A stretch of DNA of 64,000 nucleotides, from the NCBI RefSeq assembly GCF_024198175.1, contig NZ_JAJVKV010000003.1, positions 248,001 to 312,000 on the forward strand, read 5' to 3'. Source of the DNA: Pyxidicoccus xibeiensis (GTDB taxonomy: Bacteria > Myxococcota > Myxococcia > Myxococcales > Myxococcaceae). The position numbers and the translations under genes are program-made. Of this stretch, positions 1-9,600 are shown piece after piece (position 1 is the stretch's first letter; the number at the start of each line of letters is the position of its first letter). The notes below the pieces were generated by a model. The model made no database searches. It was not told the DNA's origin and saw nothing but the letters and a program-made list of their open reading frames with translations.

Positions 1-368
1 ACGGGCCCCTCCGTCGAGTCCAGCAGCGCGGTGGAGGACACGCCCACCTCCGCGGCCAGCTCCAGCAGCGGCCGGCGCGCACGGAGCTCCAGGCCCTTGA
101 AGGCCAGGTGCGTGCCCCAGGCCAGCGCCTCCGCGTCCGTGAGCGGCCGCGCCAGCGCGACTTCGGGGGCCACCAGCGGCTCCGACAGCGACGTGCCGCT
201 CACCCCGTCGTAGTACGCCAGCAGCGGGCGCGCGCTGCTCTTCGTCCCCGTCACCCACGCCGTGCCCCGGCGCACCAGCGCGCCCGCGGGCGTGTGGTGG
301 TACGCCGCCCACAGGCACAGCACGGCCATGCAGAAGTCCAGCAACCCCCGTGCGCGGCGTGGAAACAT
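1..368 (-). CDS. Unknown N-terminally anchored protein, 3' end cut by window edge
   Basis: An open minus-strand frame runs from an ATG at 368 to the left edge without a stop, giving about 122 residues. The N-terminus (MFPRRARGLLDFCMAVLCLW) has a basic start followed by a short hydrophobic stretch, so a signal anchor or uncleaved signal peptide is likely. Third codon positions are almost all G or C, which supports real coding. The gene starts 8 bases after the stop of the membrane-protein gene upstream, so the two are probably cotranscribed. I recognise no domain in the visible part. The missing C-terminus may hold the functional domain. Confidence 0.6.
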   Translation of the reverse strand, partial: MFPRRARGLLDFCMAVLCLWAAYHHTPAGALVRRGTAWVTGTKSSARPLLAYYDGVSGTSLSEPLVAPEVALARPLTDAEALAWGTHLAFKGLELRARRPLLELAAEVGVSSTALLDSTEGP

Positions 369-376
369 GGGGCCTC

Positions 377-1210
377 TCAGCGCAGGAAGGACAGCACGGG
401 AGTCGCATCCACCAGGGCGGCCAGCGCCAGCGGCACCACCACCGCGCACCCCACCCACCCGCGCCGGAAGGCGCCCTTGCCACCGTCCACCTCACAGGCC
501 GCGTCCGCGTGCTGCAGGTTGCGCAGCACCGCGCGCCACCCCAGCGTGGCCAGCACGCCCACCAGCGCGCCCAGCGCCAGCCCCCGCGCCGCCACGTCCG
601 CCGCGCCGTCACCGAACAGCTCGCGCCAGGACAGGTACACCGTGCCCTGGATGAGCCGCGCCACCGCGCACGCGCCCGCCAGCACCACCGCCGCCGTGGC
701 CAGCGGCCGCAGCCACCGCATGGGCGTGGGCCGCCGCAGGCACCGCGTCCACAGCACCTTCCACGAGGGCCGCGCCGGCTCCGTCCCCAGCGCCGCCTTC
801 CACGCCTCCGCCGGACGGGCCTCGCGCGCCTCCCGGTAGCCCAGCGCGGGGAGCGCCAGCACCAGGTCCGCCGCCAGCTCCCACGCCAGCGCCAGCATGC
901 GCGCCAGCCGGGTGCGCAGCTCCAGCGACAGCCACTCCACCATGGGCGCGGTGAGCTCGTAGCGCCCCACCAGCGAGTCGAAGGCCGCGTCCGCCCGGTC
1001 CACCACCGCCATCAGCCGGTCATCCAGCGTGTCCGCCGCCGCGTGGACGCCCACCGCCACCAGCGCCAGCAGCCCCAGCGGCATGAAGGCCCAGCGCAGG
1101 CCGCCGAGGAAGCGGGAGACGTCGGCGACGAAGCTCGAGGACGGCGGCGAGGCGGCAGGCGGGCGGGGCGGCACGGGGCCTCCGGAACGGGGCTCGCACC
1201 TCCAACGCAC
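377..1210 (-). CDS. Unknown multi-pass membrane protein (277 aa)
   Basis: This gene starts with GTG, preceded by a GGAAGGGGG Shine-Dalgarno-like run 2 bases upstream. The protein shows about four hydrophobic segments, near residues 38-58, 175-195, 213-232 and 250-268, separated by Arg-rich loops. This suggests an inner-membrane protein. I recognise no family. It lies downstream of pnp but behind pnp's terminator, and just ahead of the edge-truncated gene, with which it probably forms a two-gene unit. A downstream GTG near residue 12 is a possible alternative start. Its function cannot be inferred from the sequence. Confidence 0.6.
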   Translation of the reverse strand: MRWRCEPRSGGPVPPRPPAASPPSSSFVADVSRFLGGLRWAFMPLGLLALVAVGVHAAADTLDDRLMAVVDRADAAFDSLVGRYELTAPMVEWLSLELRTRLARMLALAWELAADLVLALPALGYREAREARPAEAWKAALGTEPARPSWKVLWTRCLRRPTPMRWLRPLATAAVVLAGACAVARLIQGTVYLSWRELFGDGAADVAARGLALGALVGVLATLGWRAVLRNLQHADAACEVDGGKGAFRRGWVGCAVVVPLALAALVDATPVLSFLR

Positions 1211-1244
1211 GACCCCCTTCCCCCGGTCTAAGTCATTCCCGCCA

Positions 1245-1285
1245 GAAACGAAAACGCCCCCCGCCGCACGGTGGCGACAGGGGGC
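1245..1285 (-). terminator. Intrinsic terminator of pnp
   Basis: GCCCCC at 1256-1261 pairs with GGGGGC at 1280-1285, and an inner CGCC/GGCG stem (1262-1265 with 1273-1276) closes a 7-base loop. On the minus strand the stem is followed by GTTTTCGTTTC, a T-rich tail. It lies 40 bases past the pnp stop. This is one of the few classical stem-plus-T-tract terminators in the window. Confidence 0.75.
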
Positions 1286-1324
1286 ACTTCGAACTTCAGC
1301 CCAGGGGGCCGGAGTCAGCCAGGA

Positions 1325-3499
1325 CTAGGCCTTGGCGTCAGGCTGCGTGGCCGGGGCTGCCGGCTGCGCGGGGAGCCCGTCGCCGGTGGCGCCGCCCTGC
1401 TGCGAGGCCGCGCGCTCCGCCATCGCCTCCTTGCGGGACAGGCGGATCTTCCCGGTCTTGTCGATGCTGACCACCTTCACCAGCACCTCGTCGCCTTCGT
1501 TCAGCACGTCGGAGACGCTCTTGACGCGCTTGTCGGACAGCTCCGAGATGTGGATGAGGCCGTCGGTGCCCGGGAACAGCTCCACGAAGGCGCCGAACTC
1601 GGCGATCTTCCGCACCGTGCCCGTGTAGATCTTCCCGATCTCCGCCTCGCGGGTGAGCGCCTGAATCATGGCGATGGCGGCCTTCACCGCGTCGCCGTTG
1701 GCGCTGGCGATGTCCACGCGGCCGGTGTCCTCGATGTTAATCGCGGCGCCGGTGCGGGCGATGATGTCCTTGATGACCTTGCCGCCCGGCCCGATGACGT
1801 TCTTGATGAACTCGGGACGAATCTGGATGGTGGTGATGCGCGGCGCGTACTGGCTGATCTCCTTGCGGGGCTGGGCCAGCGTCTTGAGCATCTCGTTCAG
1901 GATGTGGATGCGGCCCTGACGCGCCTGCTCCAGCGCGCGGCTCATGATCTCCGTGGTGAGGCCGGTGATCTTGATGTCCATCTGGATGGACGTGATGCCC
2001 TTCGTGGTGCCGCACACCTTGAAGTCCATGTCGCCCAGGTGGTCCTCGTCACCGAGGATGTCCGAGAGGATGGCGACCTTCTCGCCCTCCTTCACCAGGC
2101 CCATGGCGATGCCGGCGACCGGAGACGTCAGGGGGACGCCCGCGTCCATCAGCGCCAGCGTGCCGCCGCAGACGGAGGCCATGGACGAGGAGCCGTTGGA
2201 CTCCAGGATGTCCGACACCAGGCGGACCGTGTACGGGAAGCTCTCGCTCTTGGGCACCATGTTGCGCAGCGCCCGCTCCGCCAGCGCGCCGTGGCCGACT
2301 TCACGCCGGCCCGGGCCGCGCAGCGGCTTGGTCTCGTTCACGCTGAACGGCGGGAAGTTGTAGTGCAGCATGAAGCGCTTGAACGCCATGCCGCCCAGCA
2401 TCTCCAGGCGCTGCTCGTCGTCGCTGGTGCCCAGCGTGGCCACCACGAGCGCCTGCGTCTCGCCGCGGGTGAACAGCGCGCTGCCGTGCGTGCGGGGCAG
2501 CACGCCGACCTCGGAGGTAATCGCGCGCACCACGTCGTGGCCACGGCCACCGATGCGGCCGCCGTTGACCGTCATCTCGCGCATGTGCTCGTACTTCAGG
2601 TCCTCCACCACCGACTTGGCGTGCTTCTCCACCAGCGGGGTGAAGCCGTCGCCGAGCTGCTCCTTGAGCTTCGCCAGCGTCTCCTTCTTGGCCTTGGAGA
2701 GCGCGTCGTAGCGGGCGCCCTTCTCCTTGATGCCGTAGCCCGCCTTGATGGAGTCCATGGCCAGCTCGCGCACCTTGGCGCGCAGGCCCTCGTCCACCGA
2801 GGCGGCCTTGTCGTACGCGCGGACCTGCTTCTTCAGCTCGCGCCGCAGCTCGTCCTGCAGGTCCAGCACGGGCTGCGCCGTCTTGAAGCCGAACTCGAGC
2901 GCGGCCACCATGTCCGCCTCGACCACCTCTTCCGCGCCGCCCTCGACCATGACGATGGCCTCACGGCTCACGGCCATGACCAGGTCCAGGTCGCTCTGCT
3001 CGCGCTGCTTCGCGGTGGGGTTGGCCACGAACTGTCCGCCCACGCGGCCCACGCGGATGCCGGCGAGGGGACCGTTGAACGGGATGTCCGACACCCACAG
3101 CGCCGCGGAGGCGCCGGTGATGCCGTGAATGTCGCCCTCGTTGTCCGGGTCCGAGGAGATGACGCTGGAGATGACCTGCGTCTCGTACGCGTAGCCTTCC
3201 GGGAACAGGGGACGCAGGGAGCGGTCCACCAGACGGCTGGCCAGCGTCTCCTTCTCCGTCAGCCGGCCCTCGCGCTTGAAGTAGCTGCCGGGGATGCGAC
3301 CCGCCGAGTACAGCTTCTCCTGGTACTCCACCGTGAGGGGGAGGAAGTCGATGTCCTTCTTCTCCCGCGCGCTGACGGCCGTCACCAGCAGCATGGTGTC
3401 GCCATAGCGAACCACCACGGCGCCGTCGGCCTGCTTGGCCATGCGGCCCACTTCGATGCTCAGCTCGCTCTCACCAATCTTGACGCTCTTCTTCTGCAT
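1325..3499 (-). CDS. pnp: Polyribonucleotide nucleotidyltransferase (PNPase)
   Basis: PNPase degrades RNA 3' to 5' phosphorolytically in the cytoplasm, often within a degradosome. The 724-residue product has the full family layout: two RNase PH domains around an alpha-helical domain, then a KH domain with [10 protein letters not shown] and a C-terminal S1 domain ([15 protein letters not shown]). Catalytic-core signatures such as [16 protein letters not shown] are present. I chose the ATG at 3499 because it begins the conserved MQKKSVKIG start and is preceded by AGAGG. A longer frame reaching 3571 is not conserved-looking. The Pro/Ala/Gln tail after S1 is probably disordered. It follows rpsO, the classic rpsO-pnp order, with a 388-base spacer holding two strong hairpins. 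Confidence 0.97.
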   Translation of the reverse strand: MQKKSVKIGESELSIEVGRMAKQADGAVVVRYGDTMLLVTAVSAREKKDIDFLPLTVEYQEKLYSAGRIPGSYFKREGRLTEKETLASRLVDRSLRPLFPEGYAYETQVISSVISSDPDNEGDIHGITGASAALWVSDIPFNGPLAGIRVGRVGGQFVANPTAKQREQSDLDLVMAVSREAIVMVEGGAEEVVEADMVAALEFGFKTAQPVLDLQDELRRELKKQVRAYDKAASVDEGLRAKVRELAMDSIKAGYGIKEKGARYDALSKAKKETLAKLKEQLGDGFTPLVEKHAKSVVEDLKYEHMREMTVNGGRIGGRGHDVVRAITSEVGVLPRTHGSALFTRGETQALVVATLGTSDDEQRLEMLGGMAFKRFMLHYNFPPFSVNETKPLRGPGRREVGHGALAERALRNMVPKSESFPYTVRLVSDILESNGSSSMASVCGGTLALMDAGVPLTSPVAGIAMGLVKEGEKVAILSDILGDEDHLGDMDFKVCGTTKGITSIQMDIKITGLTTEIMSRALEQARQGRIHILNEMLKTLAQPRKEISQYAPRITTIQIRPEFIKNVIGPGGKVIKDIIARTGAAINIEDTGRVDIASANGDAVKAAIAMIQALTREAEIGKIYTGTVRKIAEFGAFVELFPGTDGLIHISELSDKRVKSVSDVLNEGDEVLVKVVSIDKTGKIRLSRKEAMAERAASQQGGATGDGLPAQPAAPATQPDAKA

Positions 3500-3708
3500 G
3501 TCCGTGCCTCTGGGTACTTCAGGGGCGAGGACCCCACCGCACGCACCCGGCCCGCAAAAGGGGCCAGGCACCCCGGGAGGGCCCTCGGGGTGTTTGAGCG
3601 GTCGCCAGGGCCTGGGACAGGCGCATGTCAGGCAACCGCATGCCTGTACTGCGGAGGGCGCTTGCGGAGCGCCGGAGGGATGTCTCGGAACTTTTGATCC
3701 CTGATCGC

Positions 3709-3732
3709 ACCGGCTGACCGCTGTCAGCCGGT
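3709..3732 (-). promoter_or_regulatory. Hairpin in pnp leader, candidate autoregulation site
   Basis: ACCGGCTGAC (3709-3718) and GTCAGCCGGT (3723-3732) form a perfect 10-bp stem with a 4-base loop. No T-tract follows on the minus strand, so it does not look like a terminator. In enterobacteria an RNase III-cleaved leader stem lets PNPase repress its own mRNA; a similar role here is inference from position only. Confidence 0.45.
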
Positions 3733-3844
3733 CCGAACGGAAACCAAAACCTCCGTCGGCACCACTCCCTTGCCCGCCATCACCCGCCGCGCTTCAACTG
3801 CTTCACGACGACGACTCTTCCTACCGCGTACGTCTTAAACGCGC

Positions 3845-3870
3845 GGGGCGCTGGTTGCCACCAGCGCCCC
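3845..3870 (-). terminator. Hairpin after rpsO
   Basis: GGGGCGCTGG (3845-3854) pairs perfectly with CCAGCGCCCC (3861-3870) around a 6-base loop, 17 bases past the rpsO stop. The minus-strand tail reads GCGCGTTTAAG, so the T-tract is short. It could be a terminator, a partial terminator, or a 3' stabiliser of rpsO mRNA. Confidence 0.6.
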
Positions 3871-3887
3871 GGGTGCTGCTCAGGTGC

Positions 3888-4160
3888 CTACTTGCGGATG
3901 CCGAGGCCCTCGATGAGCTTCTTGTACCGGGTGACGTCCTTGGACTTGAGGTAGTCCAGCAGCCGGCGCCGCTGACCGACCAGCTTCAGCAGACCGCGCC
4001 GGGAGTGGTGGTCCTTCTTGTGGGTCTTGAAGTGCTCGGTGAGCATGTTGATGCGCTCGGACAGCAGCGCCACCTGCACCTCGGGGGAACCCGTGTCCGT
4101 CTCGTGCGTACGGAACTTGGAGACCAGCTCCGACTTGCGCTCCTGATGCAATGCCGACAT
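3888..4160 (-). CDS. rpsO: 30S ribosomal protein S15
   Basis: S15 binds the central domain of 16S rRNA early in 30S assembly. The 90-residue product matches the family length and carries its hallmarks, [19 protein letters not shown] and [19 protein letters not shown]. The ATG at 4160 is preceded by AAGGAAGAG at a normal distance. A 16-residue upstream extension in frame has no family match and lies across the mRNA leader. A near-consensus promoter at 4259-4287 would give a leader of roughly 90 bases, long enough for the rRNA-mimicking structures used for S15 autoregulation in other bacteria, though I cannot fold it here. Confidence 0.97.
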   Translation of the reverse strand: MSALHQERKSELVSKFRTHETDTGSPEVQVALLSERINMLTEHFKTHKKDHHSRRGLLKLVGQRRRLLDYLKSKDVTRYKKLIEGLGIRK

Positions 4161-4258
4161 TGAGGCTCTTCCTTCGCCCGCTCCGGGGTGACTGCTCGAA
4201 ACCACCACGGTCCGCGGAGGGGTACAGACCGGGTTTCGTCCTACTAACGAGCGGGGGG

Positions 4259-4287
4259 CTTATAAGCTTCGCCCCCACAAGGGTCAA
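4259..4287 (-). promoter_or_regulatory. Sigma-70-type promoter for rpsO
   Basis: On the minus strand TTGACC (4287-4282) and TATAAG (4264-4259) are separated by exactly 17 bases. The TGA stop of the MoaD-like gene lies inside the -35 hexamer. Predicted start of transcription is near 4252. This is close to the bacterial housekeeping consensus and lets rpsO-pnp be expressed independently of the long upstream operon. Confidence 0.75.
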
Positions 4288-4607
4288 CCTTCGCCGCCTG
4301 CCTGACGCCCCCTCGGGGGGCCGGACAGTGCGAAGACGTACAGCTTCAGGCCGGCGGACAGCCCCCCGCCGCCCCGGGCCAGCTCCTCGGCCGAGCGCTC
4401 GTCCATGGCGACGTGGAGGAAGGGGCCCGAGCCGCCCCGCTCCCCCAGCAGGTACTGCCGCGCCCGGGGGTAGAGCTTGAAGAGGGACTCCAGCACCTCG
4501 CCCACCCCGGCGCCGTCGGGCACGCCCAGGCTCACGAGGCGACGGCCCTCAAAGGCGCCGCGCAGCGCGGGGGCCACCACCACCGTGACTTCATGGGTTC
4601 CGGACAC
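4284..4607 (-). CDS. MoaD/ThiS-like small protein (107 aa)
   Basis: The product looks like a ubiquitin-fold MoaD/ThiS family member: an opening beta strand (EVTVVVAPALRG), a GVGEVLESLFKLYPRARQYLL helix region, and a closing LKLYVFAL strand. True sulfur carriers end in Gly-Gly. Here the chain runs on past the fold and ends QAGGEG, so the diglycine is two residues short of the end. It may need trimming, or may not be a sulfur carrier at all. It starts 21 bases after truB and is the only non-translation gene in this operon. The family call is by pattern, not alignment. Confidence 0.6.
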   Translation of the reverse strand: MSGTHEVTVVVAPALRGAFEGRRLVSLGVPDGAGVGEVLESLFKLYPRARQYLLGERGGSGPFLHVAMDERSAEELARGGGGLSAGLKLYVFALSGPPRGRQAGGEG

Positions 4608-4628
4608 GGTGGGAGGCAGCTCCGCTCG

Positions 4629-5498
4629 CTAGACGAGCACCCGCAGGTAGCGCAGCCGGCCGGCCACGACTTCAGCCACCGCCAGCAGCGTGCCGTCCGG
4701 CCCCACCACGCGCACGCGGCCCGGAGGCCCCGCGGGGACCTCCACCGGCACGCCATGGGAGACCCGCTCGGCCTCCGCCGCGCCCACCCGCACCGCGGGC
4801 AGCTCCACCAGCGCGTCGGAGATGGGCACCAGCCTTCCGGCCAGCGTCCCCTCCCTCGCCAGGGCCGGCACGTCCGCCAGCGGCAGCGCCTGGGCCAGGC
4901 TGAACGCGCCGCTGTGGGTGCGCCGCAGGGCTTCCAGGTGGGCGCCACAGCCGAGCGCGCGCCCCAGCTCGTGGGCCAGCGTGCGCACGAAGAAGCCCTT
5001 GGAGCAGCGCACCGACAGCTGCAGCCGGTCCGCGGAGAAGTCCCGCAGCACCAGCTCGTATACCGTCACCTGGCGGGCAGCGCGCTCCACCTCCTCGCCG
5101 GCGCGGGCCAGCTCGTACAGGCGCTTGCCCGCCACCTTCACCGCCGAGTACATGGGCGGCACCTGCTCGAAGGAGCCCCGGAAGCGCGCCAGCGCGGCCT
5201 CCAGCAGCGCGGGCGTCAGCGGGGGCACCGGGGCCTGCGCCGTCACCTGCCCCTGCGCGTCCTGGGTGTCCGTCTCGGCCCCCAGGCGCACCGTGGCGTC
5301 GTAGGCCTTGTCGCCTTCCGTGATGAAGCCCGCCACCTTGGTGGCCTCGCCCAGGCAGAGCGGCAGCACGCCGGTGGCCATCGGGTCCAGCGTCCCCGTG
5401 TGGCCCACCTTCTTCAGCTTCAGCAGCGAACGCACCTGTCGCACCACGTCAAAAGACGTGGGGCCCGAGGGCTTGTCGATGACCAGGACGCCGTCCAT
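4629..5498 (-). CDS. truB: tRNA pseudouridine(55) synthase TruB
   Basis: TruB converts U55 in the T-loop of nearly all tRNAs to pseudouridine and also acts as a tRNA chaperone. The product has the family start VLVIDKPSGPTSFDVV and the catalytic motif GHTGTLDPMATGVLPL, whose Asp attacks the base. The following KAYDATVRLG and KGFFVRTLAHELG blocks and the C-terminal PUA-like region are present. Length (289 aa) is normal. It follows rbfA by 34 bases in the usual nusA-infB-rbfA-truB order. The Shine-Dalgarno is weak (GAGAC). Confidence 0.96.
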   Translation of the reverse strand: MDGVLVIDKPSGPTSFDVVRQVRSLLKLKKVGHTGTLDPMATGVLPLCLGEATKVAGFITEGDKAYDATVRLGAETDTQDAQGQVTAQAPVPPLTPALLEAALARFRGSFEQVPPMYSAVKVAGKRLYELARAGEEVERAARQVTVYELVLRDFSADRLQLSVRCSKGFFVRTLAHELGRALGCGAHLEALRRTHSGAFSLAQALPLADVPALAREGTLAGRLVPISDALVELPAVRVGAAEAERVSHGVPVEVPAGPPGRVRVVGPDGTLLAVAEVVAGRLRYLRVLV

Positions 5499-5532
5499 GT
5501 CTCACGCCAATATTGTGGGCCCGGGGCTGGAA

Positions 5533-5892
5533 CTACCAGCCTTCCTTGCTCCGGACCTCGCGGAGGAGACGGTCAATCTTGTCTCCCTCTCCCACGGACT
5601 CGTCGAAGGAGAAGAAGATCTCCGGCGACACGCGCAGGTTGACGGTGGACGTCACCTCCCGGCGCACGAAGCCCTTGGCGGCCTCCAGTCCCTTCTGCGT
5701 GTCCGCCCGCTCCTGCTCGGTGCCAATCATCGAATAGAAGACACGCGCCACGCGCAGGTCGGGGGAGACCTTCACGCCGGTGATGGTGATGTAGCCGATG
5801 CGCGGGTCCCTCAGCATGCCTCGGGCGAGCAGGTCGCCGATGGCCGCCTGGATTTCCTGCCCCACGCGCTCCGGTCGGGAATGCGTCGTCAT
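5533..5892 (-). CDS. rbfA: Ribosome-binding factor A
   Basis: RbfA is a KH-type factor that binds the 30S subunit and helps 16S rRNA 5'-end maturation, notably in the cold. The 119-residue protein has the family core: [17 protein letters not shown], then [24 protein letters not shown] and a closing [19 protein letters not shown]. Its start codon overlaps the DUF503 stop by 4 bases (ATGA), which implies translational coupling. Context, size and motifs all agree. Confidence 0.95.
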   Translation of the reverse strand: MTTHSRPERVGQEIQAAIGDLLARGMLRDPRIGYITITGVKVSPDLRVARVFYSMIGTEQERADTQKGLEAAKGFVRREVTSTVNLRVSPEIFFSFDESVGEGDKIDRLLREVRSKEGW

Positions 5893-6521
5893 TTCTTCTC
5901 CCAGTCTCGCGGGTTGCGCAGGGTGCGGGCCCGGGCCCGCGCCTCGTCCATCGTCATCCGTCCACCGCCCGACGGAGACGGGCGGCCCGTGCTGACGCCG
6001 CCATCATTGTCGCCTTCATGCCGGCGCTCCCAGTCACCCAGCCCCTCCGCCTCCGCCAGCGACGCCTTCTCACCCCTCAGGAAGCGGGCAATGGCGGCCT
6101 CGCTCTGCGCCGCCGCGTCCTCGGGTGAGGCGTCCTCGTCATCGTCGGAGTCATCGTCCTCGTCGTCGCGGCCCCGCGCGGCGGCCGGGCCCCGGGAAGG
6201 CGGGCGGCCCTGCCCCCCGGAGAAGAGCTGGTCGCCGAAGCCGAGGATCTCCGTCTCCCGCGCCATCAGCGGGGCGATGTACATCTCCTCGACGAAGTGG
6301 ATGATCTTCTCCATCTGCTCGTCCACGTGGCGGCGGTCATTGCCCACCACGGCGAGTGCAACCGCGGCCTTCTGCCAGAGATCCTGGTCATCGACCTCGG
6401 CCACGGCCACGTTGAACCGTGCCTTCACCCGGTCCGTCACCCGGCGGAGCACCTGCCGCTTGGACTTGAGCGAGCCGCTGTCCGGAATCTGGAGGGTGAG
6501 GCGTGCGACACCAACGAACAT
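5889..6521 (-). CDS. DUF503/YlxP-family protein with long acidic tail
   Basis: Residues 1-95 match the DUF503 (YlxP) family found between infB and rbfA in many bacteria: [32 protein letters not shown] and [16 protein letters not shown]. YlxP proteins are small; this one is 210 residues because of about 115 extra C-terminal residues. The extension is low in complexity, with an Asp/Glu run ([17 protein letters not shown]), and ends in a basic segment. The ATG at 6521 starts the conserved core; upstream in-frame residues are not conserved-looking. A role in ribosome assembly is likely from context but unproven. The acidic tail may mimic RNA or bind basic ribosomal proteins; that is speculation. 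Confidence 0.85.
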   Translation of the reverse strand: MFVGVARLTLQIPDSGSLKSKRQVLRRVTDRVKARFNVAVAEVDDQDLWQKAAVALAVVGNDRRHVDEQMEKIIHFVEEMYIAPLMARETEILGFGDQLFSGGQGRPPSRGPAAARGRDDEDDDSDDDEDASPEDAAAQSEAAIARFLRGEKASLAEAEGLGDWERRHEGDNDGGVSTGRPSPSGGGRMTMDEARARARTLRNPRDWEKK

Positions 6522-6578
6522 AGAAGTCCCCCAGCCTCCGGCGGCCGCGCCAGCAAGGGCGGCCACCGGGGCATCAGC

Positions 6579-6607
6579 ACCCTGGGAAGATGGGGTCTTC
6601 CCAGGGT
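6579..6607 (-). promoter_or_regulatory. Strong hairpin between infB and ylxP
   Basis: ACCCTGGGAAGA (6579-6590) and TCTTCCCAGGGT (6596-6607) form a perfect 12-bp stem with a 5-base loop, 28 bases past the infB stop. No T-tract follows on the minus strand. It may be a processing or mRNA-stability element that sets infB expression apart from the downstream genes. Confidence 0.55.
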
Positions 6608-6634
6608 TTCAGGGAGGGCACTCAGGCTTGCCGG

Positions 6635-9600
6635 CTAGCTGAGGCTCTGCCGGGTCTCTTCAATCTCGTACGCCTCGATGATGTCACCGGGCTTGAGGTC
6701 GTTGAAGTTCTCGATGCCGATACCGCACTCGAAGCCCTGCGCGACCTCCTTGACGTCGTCCTTGAAGCGCCGCAGCGACGCCATCTTCCCGGAGAAGAGC
6801 TGCTTGTTCTCCCGCATGAGGCGGACGAACGAGCCGCGCTTGATGACGCCATCCAGCACCGCCGCACCGGCGATGGTGCCCAGGCGGGGCACGTTGAAGG
6901 TGTTGCGCACCTCCGCCCGGCCCAGCTTGCGCTCCGTGCGGATGGGCTCCAGCAGCCCCTCCATCTCCGTCCTCACCCCGTCGATGAGCTCGTAGATGAT
7001 GGAGTAGCTCTGCAGCACCACCTGCTGCGCCTTGGCCGCGGCCTCGGCGCCGGACTCCGGGTTGACGTTGAAGCCGAGCACCACGCCCTTGGAGGCGGCC
7101 GCCCGCATCACGTCGCCCTCGGTGATGGCACCCACACCCGAGTGGATGACCTCCACCTTGACCTTGTGGGTGGAGAGCTTCTGGACGGCCTGCTTGACGG
7201 CCTCGGCCGAGCCCTGCACGTCCGCCTTGATGACGACGCGCAGCTCCTTGGGACCGCCGCCGGCCTTCGTCTTGGCGAAGAGCTGCTCCAGCGACTCGCG
7301 GTTGACCTTGGTGAGCTCGGTCTGCCGCTCCTTCATGTTGCGGTGCTCGGCGATCTGCTTGGCCGCCTTCTCGTCCGCCACCACGTTGATGGCGTCGCCC
7401 GCGCTCGGCACACCGGACAGGCCGATGACCTCGGCGCAGTAGCCGGGCTTCACTTCCTTCACCGCCTCGCCGCGGCTGTTCGTCATCGCACGGACACGGC
7501 CGTAGTGCGTCCCGGTGACGATGGCGTCGCCCAGCTTCAGCGTGCCCTCCTGCACCAGCACGGTGGCCACCGGCCCGCGGCCGCGGTCCAGCTTGGCCTC
7601 GATGATGGCACCCACCGACGGGCGGCTCGGGTTGGACGTGAGCTCGAGCACCTCGGCCTGCAGGGCCAGGTTCTCCAGCAGCAGGTCCAGGTTCTCCTTC
7701 GTCTTCGCGGAGACGGGCACCATGATGGTGTCGCCGCCCCACTCCTCGGGGACGAGCTCGTGGGTGGCCAGGTCCTTCTTCACGCGGTCCAGGTTGGCGC
7801 CCGGCACGTCCATCTTGTTGATGGCGACGACGATGGGCACCTCGGCCGCCTTGGCGTGCTTGATGGCCTCCACCGTCTGGGGCATCACGCCGTCATCCGC
7901 GGCCACCACCAGCACCACGATGTCCGTCACGTCGGCGCCACGGGCGCGCATGGACGTGAAGGCCTCGTGGCCCGGCGTGTCGAGGAACGTCACGTCGCCG
8001 CGCGACGTGGAGATGCTGTACGCGCCGATGTGCTGGGTGATGCCGCCGGCCTCGCCCGCCGCCACGTTCGCCTTGCGGATGGCGTCCAGGAGGCTCGTCT
8101 TGCCGTGGTCGACGTGGCCCATGATGGTGACCACCGGCGGACGGGGACGCTCGTCCTCGGGACGGGCCTCCACCTCGGGCAGGTAGTCCTCCACCTCGAA
8201 GCCGACGCGCTCGATCTTCCAGCCGTAGTCGGCGGCGAGCATCTCCGCGGTGTCCGCGTCGACGAGCTGGTTGGCCGTGGCCATCTTCCCCAGGCCCATC
8301 AGCTTCTTGATGATGTCCGCGCTGCGCACACCCATGCGCTGGCCCAGGTCGGACACGCTGATGCCCTCCTGCAGCTTGATGACCTTCTTCTCCTCGGCCA
8401 TCTGGGTGATCTGCGTCTTGGCGCCCTTCTTCGTGGGCTTCTTCTTCTTGCCACGGATGGGGATGGTGACGCGGCCCCAGACCATGTCCGTCAGTTCCTG
8501 CTTGGACACGCTCGTCGTATCGCCGCTGGTGCGCTTGCGCTGGCCCCGCTCCTTGTTCTTGGAGACGTCCACCAGCTCGCGGCCACGACCGAGGTGGTCG
8601 GGGACGACCTTGTACTCACGCCGCTCGGGGATGCCCGCGCGGCCCGGCGCCATGGGGTACTGCTTGGCCTGGCCGGCCGTCGGGGTCACCCGGCGGACCT
8701 GGATGAGCGGACGCGAGATGACGACGGCCTGCGTCGCCGTGGGCCGCGCCTGGCCACCCGTGGGGGAGACCTGGGCGTGCGGCACACCGCCCACCATGAT
8801 GGTGGGACCCGAGGGAGCCGCCGAGGCCGAGGGCTGGGCACCCGTGCCCGGCGCCGCGGTGGGGCGCACCGGCCCCTGACCCGGACGCGCGCCCGGACCC
8901 TGATACGAGGGCGACTGCCCCTGATAGCTGGGACGACCGCCCGGTCCACCCGGACGCCCACCCGGACCACCGGGCCCACCCGGACGGCCGCCAGGGCCAC
9001 CCGGTCCACCCGGACGGCCGCCAGGACCACCCGGTCCACCCGGACGCCCACCCGGGCCACCCGGCCCGCCAGGACGACCCCCACCGGGACCACCGCGCTG
9101 GACGTAACCAGGACCCCGGGACACGACGGTCGCGGACGTAGACGTACTCGAAGGCGTCCGGACGGTCGGCGGGACCGCTGAGCGGGGGGGGGGTTGGGGC
9201 AAGGTGGTGCGCTCCTGAGCTGGGGGATTGGGCTGCGCGGCGGCCGCCGGTTGGGCGGAAGCGGCGCGGGGAGCCTCGACCGGGGCCCTGGGGGCCTCGG
9301 TCACTGGCGGGGTCTGGGCCGCGACGGAAGCAGGGGCCTGGGGGGCCTCGGCGACCGGCGGGGGCTGGGGACTGGTGGTGACGGCGGGGGCCGCCGGAGT
9401 CTCCGGGGCGGCCTCCACCCGCTGCGGCTCCGCCGCGCGGGGCGCTTCGACTGGAGCCTGGGCCTGGGGGGCCTCGGCGACCGGAGCCGACGGCGGCTCC
9501 TCGTAATGCGTCGGGGCGGCGGATGCCGTCGCCTCGTAGGACTGCTCGTGGTTGGCCTGGGCGTAGTCGCCCTGCGAGGCCTCGCCCCCCATGTCGGAGG

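Larger units (their letters stand above)
3500..3887 (-). other. rpsO-pnp intergenic spacer with two hairpins
   Basis: This 388-base stretch carries no convincing gene. It contains a 10-bp hairpin just after rpsO (3845-3870) and a second 10-bp hairpin about 210 bases before pnp (3709-3732). An 18-codon reading frame starting at ATG 3780 and ending inside the second hairpin (TGA at 3724) is visible, but its coding bias is weak. No good -35/-10 pair was found for pnp itself. Confidence 0.6.

Noticed and set aside
1271..3697. 808-codon plus-strand frame opposite pnp
   Set aside because: His/Arg/Leu-rich translation typical of the antisense of a GC-rich gene; PNPase on the other strand is certain.
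6590..9181. 863-codon plus-strand frame opposite infB
   Set aside because: Antisense shadow of IF-2, with low-complexity His/Arg/Leu content and no domain.
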